64,000 nucleotides of DNA from Nonomuraea soli (GTDB lineage Bacteria > Actinomycetota > Actinomycetes > Streptosporangiales > Streptosporangiaceae). The DNA lies in NCBI RefSeq assembly GCF_013761175.1, contig NZ_JACDUR010000006.1, forward strand, positions 310,001 through 374,000, given 5' to 3'. Below the pieces are notes generated by a model. That model saw nothing but the letters and a program-made list of their open reading frames with translations. It made no database searches and was not told the DNA's origin. The position numbers and the translations under genes were made by a program. Below, one piece after another: positions 52,072 through 59,743 of the stretch (position 1 is its first letter; every line of letters begins with the position of its first letter).

Positions 52072-52787
52072 GGGTGCAGCAGCCTCCTCGCGTTGCCTCC
52101 GGCCACGGCGGCGACCTCGTCGGGCTTCAGCCCGCTGGTGGCCAGCCTCAGCAGGGGGACCAGGGGTTCGTAGAAGGGCGCCCGCGAGCCGTACAGCAGC
52201 CGGGAGGCGCCCGTCTCGGCGGCGGCGATCTCCAGCGCGTCGGGGGAGTTGAGCAGGCGGGTGGAGGTGTGGAAGCCGGGCTCCTCCTGGGCGGCCACCA
52301 GGAAGTCGCCCAGGTGGTAGAAGTGCGTGTCGAGGAAGACGACGTCGAGGCCCAGGCCCGACAGCGGCTGCCAGAAGCGGCGCACGTCTCCGCCGGTGAG
52401 CACGGCCAGGCCGAGCGCGGCGCAGCGCCGGGCGACGTGCCGCACGCTGGGGAAGCCCGCCTCGACGCCCTGCTCCTCGGGGAAGAGCCGCACGGCCCGC
52501 ACGCCGAGGCCCGCGACCCGCTCCAGCTCGCGCGCCGCCCCGATCGGGTCGCGCAGGTCCACCGCGGCGACGGGCGTGAACTCGCGGCGTGCGAGGATCT
52601 CGTCGTTGCCCGACTCCACGTCGAAGAGGGCGGCGCGCAGGGAGGCGGCCGCCGCGTGGCGGATCGGGTGCTCGCCCAGCACGTCGAGGACGGGGCGCGG
52701 CACGTCCCTGTCGGGATGGGCGCCGACGAGCACGTCGATGTCGAGCGTCACCTCCAGCTCGCCGATCAGATTCCCAGCGTCGAACAC
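52068..52787 (-). CDS. Degenerate amidohydrolase-like protein (metal ligands lost)
   Basis: The 239-residue protein aligns with the preceding amidohydrolase type but the HxH strand is VFDAGNLIG and the usual GTDxP metal Asp is replaced in LLYGSRAP. It retains the general fold (VRAVRLFPEEQGVEAGFPSVRHVARRCAALGLAVL). It is therefore probably a non-catalytic partner or pseudoenzyme. GTG 52787 has a GGAGG ribosome-binding site four bases upstream; the frame continues through the operator but without support. It is the first gene of the three-gene minus-strand operon. Confidence 0.8.
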   Translation of the reverse strand: MFDAGNLIGELEVTLDIDVLVGAHPDRDVPRPVLDVLGEHPIRHAAAASLRAALFDVESGNDEILARREFTPVAAVDLRDPIGAARELERVAGLGVRAVRLFPEEQGVEAGFPSVRHVARRCAALGLAVLTGGDVRRFWQPLSGLGLDVVFLDTHFYHLGDFLVAAQEEPGFHTSTRLLNSPDALEIAAAETGASRLLYGSRAPFYEPLVPLLRLATSGLKPDEVAAVAGGNARRLLHP

Positions 52788-52797
52788 GAATCCTCCC

Positions 52798-52837
52798 TTG
52801 ACGGTTTCTGCGCGAAAGATTACGGTCTGGGCCATAA
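52798..52837. promoter_or_regulatory. Divergent promoter with operator 4
   Basis: TTACGGTCTGGGCCATAA occupies 52820-52837. On the plus strand a TTGACG -35 (52798-52803) and TACGGT -10 (52821-52826) are spaced by 17 bp, so the palindrome covers the -10 of the propeller 2/3 operon. The minus-strand amidohydrolase operon begins 33 bp from the site and probably shares control. Confidence 0.85.
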
Positions 52838-52847
52838 TTGAGCAAGA

Positions 52848-55289
52848 GTGAAAGGCTCGCCCGTGGCCGGACTCCGCAGAATCCTCATCGCCTTATCGGT
52901 CGGCACCGCTCTCCTGGCAGCCCCCGCCCACGCGGCGGATCTCCAGGTCGCCAACGGCGACTTCGACGCCGGGCTGACCGGCTGGAGCGGCTCCCACAGC
53001 CCCGGAGGCGTCACCGCGACGACCTACGAGGGCCGTACGGTCGCCCGCTTCGACGACCTCGACACCACCAAGGCCTACGGCAGGGAGAGCCAGCCCGGCC
53101 TGCCCGCCACGGCGGGCGCCCGCTACCGCGCCCACGCCAGGGTCTGGATCACCAGCGGCTCCGCCGACCTGTACCTGCGCTTCCGCGACGCCTCCGGCAC
53201 GCTGCTCGGCAGCGCCCACACCCCCGGCACCCAGTCGGGCGAGATCAGCGTGAGCGGCACGGCTCCCACGGGCACGGCCAGGGTCTCGGTCCTGCTCTAC
53301 TCGGGCGTGGCCAACACCGGCACCGCCTACTGGGACGACGTGCTGATCACCAAGGACGTCACCGACCTGGGCGTGCAGATCGAGAGCACGGTCCCCAACG
53401 CCACCACGTTCGCGGGCGGCACGGCCTACGCCCTCTACACCGGCACCGCGGCGACGTCGCCGCAACTGGCCGTCATCGACCTGGCCTCGGAGACCGTCAC
53501 CCGCACCGTGCCGATCCCGGGCGCGACCGGCGGCTGGGCGGCGACCACCGCGACCGACGGCTCGATCTACCTGGGCACCTACCCGGCCTCCAAGCTCTAC
53601 CGCTACACGCCGGGCGGCACGAGCGTGACGAACCTGGGCAGCGCCGAGAGCGGCCACTCCTTCATCTGGGACCTGGACGCCGGAGCCGGCGGCAAGGTCT
53701 ACGGCGGCACCTACAACGACGGCCGCTACTTCAAGTACCAGAACGGCGCCTTCACCACGATCGGCAGCGTGCCGATCTGGAGCGACGAGGAGTACGTCCG
53801 CACCCTCGACCACGACGAGCAGGCCAACGCCACCTACCTGGGCGTCGGCGGCGAGAGCGCGGCGCTCGTGCGGTTCGACAACGTCACGGGCGACAAGTCC
53901 AACCTGCTGCCGGAGCCGTACAGCGTGAACTCCATGGTCGGCAACGTGACCTGGACGGGCGGCAAGCTGTTCGCCCAGGTGAACGGCACGCTGCTGGTGC
54001 TCACGGTGACCGCGGACGGCGACGGCACCTACAGCGCCACCACCGACGCCACGATCACCGACGCGGCGCTGCACCTGTCGCCCGCGCGCGACGGCAAGGT
54101 CTGGTTCCTGCGGGACGGCGCGCTGACCTCCTACGACCTGGCCACCAAGGCCGTGAACTCCACCGCCGTCCGGCCCGAGATGGACGTGACCGGCTACACC
54201 TGGCTGGCCGACGGCACGCTGGCCGGGCTCGGAGCGGGCACCGGCAGCACCAAGATCCTGAAATATCACCCGGCGACCGGCGCCTGGTCGAACAACGCCC
54301 TCGACGGCACCCCGATCCTGCCCGCCGCGATCAACGCCCTCGGCGCGGGCCCCGACGGGAAGATCTACACCGGCGGCTACCTGACCGGCGGCACCGGCGT
54401 CTACAACCCGCTCAAGGGCGACGCCGACGACCTGAAGCCCGACACCGAGACCCTCCACGGCCTGCACCAGACCGACAGCATCCAGGCGCTCGACGGCAAG
54501 CTCTACATCGGCGTCTACCCGTCGTCCAAGCTCTACCAGTACACCGGCACCTGGCCGCCGGCGCTGCTGTACACCGGCGGCCAGGCGGGCGACATCGAGC
54601 ACGACTGCGGCCAGAACCAGGGACCACCGCCGCAGGACCGCCCGTACGCGCTGGCCGGAGCGCCCGACGGCACCGTCTACATGGGCGGAGTGCCCAAGTA
54701 CGGCAAGCGCAGCGGCGGCCTGACCATCTGGAAGGCCGGCAGCGGCGGCACCACGATCTGCGCCGTGCCCGGCCAGGCGATCGTCTCCCTGGCCTATGCC
54801 GCGGGCCGCGTTTACGGCGGCACCTCCACCCGCGGCGCGCTCGGCGTCACCCCCGTCTACCTGCCGGGAGCCGAGGCGACCCTGTTCTCCTACGACGGCA
54901 CCCAGATCAGGACCCATCCGCTGCCCGCCGCCATCACCGCCCGCACCGCGATCACCGCGCTGACCGAGGTGGACGGCCTGCTCTGGGGCATGTCGGGAGG
55001 CTGGCTGTTCGTCTTCGACCCGGCCACCGGCACCTATCCCACGGTCAAGAGGGTCCTGGCCGACCCCGACTACGTCAACAACCAGGGCAGGGCGTTCCGC
55101 GACGCGGTCCTCCTGGAGGTCGATGGCGCCGTCTACGGCACGCTGGGCGACCAGCTCTTCAGGATCGACAAGGCGAGCAAGACGCTCACCGTGCTGCACA
55201 CCGTGGCGGGCATGGACGGCCTGACGGCCGACCGCTACGGACACCTCTACTACAAGGCCGGCGAAAGGTTGTACCGCTATGCGCTCTAG
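52848..55289 (+). CDS. Secreted beta-propeller protein 2 with N-terminal carbohydrate-binding-like domain
   Basis: The 813-residue protein has a signal peptide ending ALLAAPAHA and then a jelly-roll-like domain (residues about 30-165) opening ADLQVANGDFDAGLTGWSG and ending AYWDDVLITKD, which resembles CBM4/9-type carbohydrate-binding modules. The remainder is a large beta-propeller with FIWDLDAGAGGKVYGG, EEYVRTLD, PPQDRPYAL, RSGGLTIWK and QAIVSLAYAAGRVYGGTS blocks. GTG 52848 is 22 bases after the -10. It overlaps the propeller 3 gene by 11 bp. The extra domain favours a polysaccharide-binding role. Confidence 0.83.
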   Translation: MKGSPVAGLRRILIALSVGTALLAAPAHAADLQVANGDFDAGLTGWSGSHSPGGVTATTYEGRTVARFDDLDTTKAYGRESQPGLPATAGARYRAHARVWITSGSADLYLRFRDASGTLLGSAHTPGTQSGEISVSGTAPTGTARVSVLLYSGVANTGTAYWDDVLITKDVTDLGVQIESTVPNATTFAGGTAYALYTGTAATSPQLAVIDLASETVTRTVPIPGATGGWAATTATDGSIYLGTYPASKLYRYTPGGTSVTNLGSAESGHSFIWDLDAGAGGKVYGGTYNDGRYFKYQNGAFTTIGSVPIWSDEEYVRTLDHDEQANATYLGVGGESAALVRFDNVTGDKSNLLPEPYSVNSMVGNVTWTGGKLFAQVNGTLLVLTVTADGDGTYSATTDATITDAALHLSPARDGKVWFLRDGALTSYDLATKAVNSTAVRPEMDVTGYTWLADGTLAGLGAGTGSTKILKYHPATGAWSNNALDGTPILPAAINALGAGPDGKIYTGGYLTGGTGVYNPLKGDADDLKPDTETLHGLHQTDSIQALDGKLYIGVYPSSKLYQYTGTWPPALLYTGGQAGDIEHDCGQNQGPPPQDRPYALAGAPDGTVYMGGVPKYGKRSGGLTIWKAGSGGTTICAVPGQAIVSLAYAAGRVYGGTSTRGALGVTPVYLPGAEATLFSYDGTQIRTHPLPAAITARTAITALTEVDGLLWGMSGGWLFVFDPATGTYPTVKRVLADPDYVNNQGRAFRDAVLLEVDGAVYGTLGDQLFRIDKASKTLTVLHTVAGMDGLTADRYGHLYYKAGERLYRYAL

Positions 55290-57243
55290 GTTCGCCGTCA
55301 TCCCCCTGCTGGCCGCGCTGCTGACGGCTTCGCCCGCCGAAGCCGCCACCGCCTGCGAGCCTCCGGGACACCAGACCTACGGAACCGCCTCCACGACCGG
55401 CGCGATCGTGGGCGCCACCGTCCACGAGGGCAGGGCCTACGTCGTCTCGCGCGGGCCCAAGCCGCCGGTCGTGGCGGAGATCGACCTGGCCACCCGCAAG
55501 GTGACCAGGACCGCGACGCTGCCCGACGGCCCCGCGGCCGGCGAGCCGGAGGGCGGCTGGGCCACCGCGGTCTCCGGCGGCAAGCTCTACATCGGCACCT
55601 ACCCGGTGCCCGACCTGTACAGCTTCGACCTGGCCAGCGGCCAGGTGACGCACATCCGCTCCTTCGGCGCCCAGGGCGGCTTCGTCTGGAGCCTGGCCGC
55701 CGCCCCGGACGGCACCCTCTACCTGGGCACCTCCTCCGACGGCCGGGTGTGGGAGTACGAGCCCTCGACGGGCGCGGTCCGCCGCTACGGCGTGCTGGTC
55801 TCCGGCGAGCACTACGTACGCGCGGTGGCCGCCGACGACACGACCGTCTACGCGGGCCTGCTGGAGAAGACCAGGCTGATGGCCGTCGACCGGGTCAGCG
55901 GAGCCGTACGCGAGCTGGCCCAGGGGCCGGGGGCGGTCGGCACGATCGCCCTGCACGGCGAGCGGGTGCTGGCGTCGAGCGGCTCGTCCCTGCTCGACGT
56001 GCGCAAGGACGGCACCGACCTGCGCACGATCCCCTCCGGGGCGGGCGCCATCGACGCCTTCGCCCCCGCGCCGGACGGCGGCGTCTACCTGACCGCCCGC
56101 CCCGACGGCGCGCTCTTCCGCTACCGGACCGGCGACACCGCCCTCACCAAGGTCGCCGCGCCGCCCGCCGTGGGCGAGGAGACCCGGCTGCTCCACCTGG
56201 ACGGCGGCACGCTGACCGGCCTGTCAGGCAGCGGCATCCTGTGGACCCTCGACCTGGCCACCGGGGCGACCCGGGCCGACGACCTGCTCGACATCGGCTT
56301 CCCCGCGGGCGCGGAACGGGTGCAGAGCATGCTCCTGGTGCCCAACCGGGCGCTCTACATCGGCGGCCACTTCGCCGTCGAGGTGCTCGACCTGCGCACC
56401 GGGGAGCGGCGGCGCATCCGTGTCGTCGGCGAGCCGAAGGCGATGACGCGCCGGGGCAACAAGGTCTACGCCGCGATGTACCCCACGGGCCAGGTCATCT
56501 CCATCGACGTGCGCACCGACGAGGTGCGCACCCTGGGCACCATCGGGCACGGCCAGTCCAGGCCCTGGGACATCGAGCACGACCCGGTCACCGACACTCT
56601 CCTGGTGGCCTCCGCTCCCACGGGCGCCAACCTCAAGGGCGCGCTGACGATCGTGGACCCGGACACCGGCCACATGGAGGTCCACCACGACGTCATCCGG
56701 GACCAGAGCCTCATGACGCTGGCCGTCGACTCGCCGAACGGCATCGTCTACCTCGGCGGCGACGTGCTCGGAGGAGGCGGCACCCCGGTCAGGACCACGG
56801 CCGCGCTGGCCGCCTTCGACCTGCGCACCCGCAGCGTCCTGTGGGAGGCCGAGCCGCTGCCCGGCCACCGCACCTTCCAGGACCTCAAGGTCCACGACGG
56901 CCTGGTCTACGCGGTCTACAAGCGGGTGCTCGGCGCCTGGGCGGCCTTCGACCCGCGCACGAGGACCGTGGTCCGCCAGGGACTGCTCTCGGGCCACGGC
57001 GAGCTCCAGCATCACAGGGGACGGCTGTTCACCTCCACCTTCTTCGGCGGCGGCAACGCCTACGAACTGGGGGAGGAGGCCAGGCTCCTGGCCACGGGGC
57101 TCGGCGACGAATGGCACACCGCTCCCCAGTTGCAGTTCGAGCCGGGGTCGTGGAACGCCTGGACCATCATCGGCCGTGACCTGGCCAAGGTCCGGCTGGA
57201 CCCCGGGTGCCCGGCCTTGACTATCCCCGCCGCCCAAAGCTAG
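55279..57243 (+). CDS. Secreted beta-propeller protein 3
   Basis: The 654-residue paralogue has a cleavable signal (FAVIPLLAALLTASPAEAA) and a beta-propeller with FVWSLAAAPDGTLYLG, EHYVRAVAADD, QSRPWDIEHD, LKGALTIVDPDTGH and DQSLMTLAV blocks. The ATG at 55279 overlaps the preceding gene. Its last codons contain the -35/-10 region of the following operon, so the stop TAG lies in the downstream -10 element. Confidence 0.83.
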   Translation: MRSRFAVIPLLAALLTASPAEAATACEPPGHQTYGTASTTGAIVGATVHEGRAYVVSRGPKPPVVAEIDLATRKVTRTATLPDGPAAGEPEGGWATAVSGGKLYIGTYPVPDLYSFDLASGQVTHIRSFGAQGGFVWSLAAAPDGTLYLGTSSDGRVWEYEPSTGAVRRYGVLVSGEHYVRAVAADDTTVYAGLLEKTRLMAVDRVSGAVRELAQGPGAVGTIALHGERVLASSGSSLLDVRKDGTDLRTIPSGAGAIDAFAPAPDGGVYLTARPDGALFRYRTGDTALTKVAAPPAVGEETRLLHLDGGTLTGLSGSGILWTLDLATGATRADDLLDIGFPAGAERVQSMLLVPNRALYIGGHFAVEVLDLRTGERRRIRVVGEPKAMTRRGNKVYAAMYPTGQVISIDVRTDEVRTLGTIGHGQSRPWDIEHDPVTDTLLVASAPTGANLKGALTIVDPDTGHMEVHHDVIRDQSLMTLAVDSPNGIVYLGGDVLGGGGTPVRTTAALAAFDLRTRSVLWEAEPLPGHRTFQDLKVHDGLVYAVYKRVLGAWAAFDPRTRTVVRQGLLSGHGELQHHRGRLFTSTFFGGGNAYELGEEARLLATGLGDEWHTAPQLQFEPGSWNAWTIIGRDLAKVRLDPGCPALTIPAAQS

Positions 57244-57262
57244 GTTTCGGTCTGTGCCGAAA
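57217..57262 (+). promoter_or_regulatory. Promoter and operator 5, overlapping the next start codon
   Basis: TTGACT at 57217-57222 and TAGGTT at 57241-57246 (18-bp spacer) form a promoter inside the end of the propeller 3 gene. TTTCGGTCTGTGCCGAAA at 57245-57262 spans the GTG start at 57254. Transcription should start at or very near the GTG, so the mRNA is probably leaderless. Confidence 0.8.
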
Positions 57263-57904
57263 CTCGTGCTCGACGCGCATCGCCTGATCGGGCCGCATCC
57301 CTTCGACGACCTGCCGGAGGACCCGCGGCCCGACCTCGACCGGCTGGGCATCGACCAGGCCCTGGTCACCCACACGCTCAGCCTCTACCACGATCCCCAG
57401 GCGGGCAACGACGCCCTCCGGCGGATCGACGACCCGCGGCTGATCCCGGTGCCGGTCGTGGTGCCGGGCTTCTGCGAGAGCCGCGGCGTCATGGTCCGGC
57501 TGTGCCCCGAACGCCACCGCTTCGATCTCACCGGCCCCGCCGCCCTGCGGACGGTCAGCGCGCTCGGCGTGCCGGTCGCGGTCGACCTGGAGGAGAGCTC
57601 GCCCGGCCAGCTCCTGCGCCTGGCCGGGGAGGTCCCCAAACTGCTGGTGCTCAACCCCGGCTACCGGCGCCTGCGCGCCGTCGCCGAGCTCATGGCCGAG
57701 GCGCCCAACGTCTGGCTGGAGATCGGCACGGTCAACACCCAGCGCGGCGTCGAGTGGCTGGCCGGGCGGTTCGGGGCGCGGCGGCTGGTGTTCGGCACCG
57801 GGGCGCCGGTCATGGACGACTGCGGCCCCCGCTTCCTGCTGGACCACCTCGACCTGCCCCAGGACGACATCGAGCTCATCGCCTCCGGGGGTGACCTGCT
57901 GTGA
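57254..57904 (+). CDS. Degenerate amidohydrolase-like protein 2
   Basis: The 216-residue protein is short. The HxH strand is reduced to KLVLDAHRLIG and the metal Asp strand reads LVFGTGAPVMD, so two key ligands are lost. It resembles the other degenerate amidohydrolase (DA-x-x-LIG in both) more than the intact ones. It is translated together with an intact amidohydrolase (4-bp GTGA overlap), and a heteromeric complex is an attractive inference. The start codon lies within operator 5. Confidence 0.78.
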   Translation: MPKLVLDAHRLIGPHPFDDLPEDPRPDLDRLGIDQALVTHTLSLYHDPQAGNDALRRIDDPRLIPVPVVVPGFCESRGVMVRLCPERHRFDLTGPAALRTVSALGVPVAVDLEESSPGQLLRLAGEVPKLLVLNPGYRRLRAVAELMAEAPNVWLEIGTVNTQRGVEWLAGRFGARRLVFGTGAPVMDDCGPRFLLDHLDLPQDDIELIASGGDLL

Positions 57905-58617
57905 TCATCGACGCGCACGGGCATCTGGGGAGCTGGCCCGACTTCCTCATCCCCGAACCGACCGCCGCCGGCATGGTCGAGCTGATGGACCGCGTCGGCA
58001 TCGACATGATCGGCATCAGCCACTTGCTCGCCGTCGGCCCCGACGCCGTCGCCGGCAACGAGCTGGCCCTGGCCGCGGCCAGGGACTTCCCCGGCAGGTT
58101 CGGCGTCTGGCAGGTCTACAACCCCCACCACCGCACCCCGCTCGTCACCGAGGGCGTGTGGGGCGTCAAGATCCACCCCGACGTGCACCAGTGCCGCCTG
58201 GACGACCCCCGCTACGAGCCGGTCTGGGAGCTCGGCCTGCCCGTGCTCTCCCACGGCCAGACCGACTCGCCCTGGAGCGACCCGTCGCAGTTCGCCGAGG
58301 TCGCGCGGCGCCACCCGGAGATCCCGCTGCTGATGGGGCACTCAGGGCTGTGGCCGTACGGCTTCGCGCGCGCCGCGCGCTTCTCGGGCGAGCACCCCAA
58401 CCTCTACCTGGAGACCTGCGGCTCGAAGGCGACCGGCCGCTGGATCGCCCGCCTCGTCGAGCTCGCGGGCGCTCGAAAGGTCGTGTACGGCTCCGACGCC
58501 TGCTTCCTCGACCTGCGCGTCGGCTACGGCCGGGTCGCGCTCGCCCCGCTCTCCGACGCCGACCGCGCCCTGGTGCTCGGCGGCAACCTCGCCCGCATCC
58601 TGGAGTTGAGCTCATGA
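57901..58617 (+). CDS. Amidohydrolase-2 family protein 2, intact metal site
   Basis: The 238-residue protein has HxH in MIIDAHGHLG, GVKIHPDVHQ, His in VLSHGQTDSP and LMGHSGLWPYG, and the metal Asp in VVYGSDACFLD. It is a paralogue of the protein at 51352 with the same reduced length (AGNELALAAARDFPG shared pattern). Family reactions include lactone hydrolysis and decarboxylation of sugar acids or aromatic acids. GTG 57901 is in overlap with the degenerate partner. Confidence 0.86.
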   Translation: MIIDAHGHLGSWPDFLIPEPTAAGMVELMDRVGIDMIGISHLLAVGPDAVAGNELALAAARDFPGRFGVWQVYNPHHRTPLVTEGVWGVKIHPDVHQCRLDDPRYEPVWELGLPVLSHGQTDSPWSDPSQFAEVARRHPEIPLLMGHSGLWPYGFARAARFSGEHPNLYLETCGSKATGRWIARLVELAGARKVVYGSDACFLDLRVGYGRVALAPLSDADRALVLGGNLARILELSS

Positions 58618-59711
58618 ACTGGCCCGCATGGCCGCCGCCCCTCGACGACGCGCAGCGGAAACTGGTCAACGACGTGCTGGAGAGCGGCCTGTGGGGCGCC
58701 ACCCAGGGAGGCGACGTGGTCGCGCGGCTGACCGCCGCCTTCGCCGCCAGGTCCGGCGTGCCGTACGGCGTGGCGGTCGGCAACGCCACGCTCGGCCTGT
58801 TCGCCGCGCTGAAGGGCCTGGGGGTGCGGCCGGGTGACGAGGTCGTCGTGCCCGCCTACACCTTCGTCGCCTCGGCCACCTCGGTCCTGCTCGCGGGAGC
58901 CGTCCCGGTGATCGCGGACGTCGACCCCGTCCACCTGCACCTGTCGCCCGAGGCGGTGTCCGCGGCGCTGTCGCCGCGCACGGCGGCGATCATGCCCGTG
59001 CACCTGGCGGGAAGCCCCGCGCCGATGGACGAGCTCAACGCCCTCGCCGCACGTCACGGCCTGGCCGTCGTGGAGGACGCCGCGCAGGCGCACGGCGCGA
59101 CCTACCGGGATCGCCCGGTCGGCGGGCTGGGCGACGCGGGCGTCTACAGCTTCCAGGCGAGCAAGGCGATGACGGCGGGGGAGGGCGGTCTCATCACCTG
59201 TCGCGAGGAATCGGTCCACGAGGCCGTCTGGTCGGTGTGCAACGTCGGCCGCGGCCTCTGCGGCGCCTGGTACGGCCATCCGAACGTGGGCTGGAACCTG
59301 CGCCTGACCGAGATCCAGGCGGCGCTGCTGCTGCCGTGGCTGGACCGGCTCGACGACGAGATCGACCGGCGCAACGCCTTCTGCGACGCCCTGGACCTCG
59401 ACGGCCTGCCCGTCGAGCGGGTGCCGCGGCCGGAGGGCACCACGCGCGACTCGCGGCACCTGCTGATGCTCAGGCTCGATCCATCGGTGGACAAGGCCAG
59501 GGTGCTCGGGTCGCCGGTGTTCGACGGCGGATACCCGGCCCTGGGGTCGATGCCCGCCCTGGTGGAGGCGGGCGCGCGGGTCACCGACTGCCCCGCCGCC
59601 GAGGAGGCCGCGCGTTCTGTCGTGTGGATCCGCCAGAACATCCTGATGGCCGATCCGGGTCGCGCCTGCGAGATCTCTGAGAACCTAAATACGGTCCTAG
59701 CCGAAACCTGA
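58614..59711 (+). CDS. DegT/DnrJ/EryC1-family aminotransferase 2
   Basis: The 365-residue PLP enzyme has AVGNATLGLFAALKGLGVRPGDEVVVPAYTFVASATSV, Asp in VVEDAAQAHGA, the Schiff-base Lys in YSFQASKAMTAGEGGL and NLRLTEIQAALLLPWLDR. It is clearly divergent from aminotransferase 1 and closer to the classical sugar-aminotransferase motif. It ends the amidohydrolase operon after a 4-bp overlap. The 3' end runs over operator 6. Confidence 0.9.
   Translation: MNWPAWPPPLDDAQRKLVNDVLESGLWGATQGGDVVARLTAAFAARSGVPYGVAVGNATLGLFAALKGLGVRPGDEVVVPAYTFVASATSVLLAGAVPVIADVDPVHLHLSPEAVSAALSPRTAAIMPVHLAGSPAPMDELNALAARHGLAVVEDAAQAHGATYRDRPVGGLGDAGVYSFQASKAMTAGEGGLITCREESVHEAVWSVCNVGRGLCGAWYGHPNVGWNLRLTEIQAALLLPWLDRLDDEIDRRNAFCDALDLDGLPVERVPRPEGTTRDSRHLLMLRLDPSVDKARVLGSPVFDGGYPALGSMPALVEAGARVTDCPAAEEAARSVVWIRQNILMADPGRACEISENLNTVLAET
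59689..59706. promoter_or_regulatory. Operator 6 at the 3' end of aminotransferase 2
   Basis: ATACGGTCCTAGCCGAAA carries the invariant CGGTC and a slightly degenerate right arm. It overlaps the last codons of the aminotransferase gene and is centred 37 bp upstream of operator 7. Confidence 0.7.
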
Positions 59712-59725
59712 TTCCATGCTCTAGA

Positions 59726-59743
59726 TTCCGGTCATGACCCTTA
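59726..59743. promoter_or_regulatory. Operator 7, spanning the start codon of propeller 4
   Basis: TTCCGGTCATGACCCTTA contains the ATG of propeller 4 (59734) at its centre. A TAGATT -10-like hexamer lies at 59722-59727, so transcription would start at about the ATG and the message would be leaderless. Confidence 0.75.

Noticed and set aside
55279..57243. Propeller proteins as PQQ-dependent dehydrogenases
   Set aside because: Blade repeats are superficially similar, but no Trp-docking motifs or PQQ-binding residues could be recognised.
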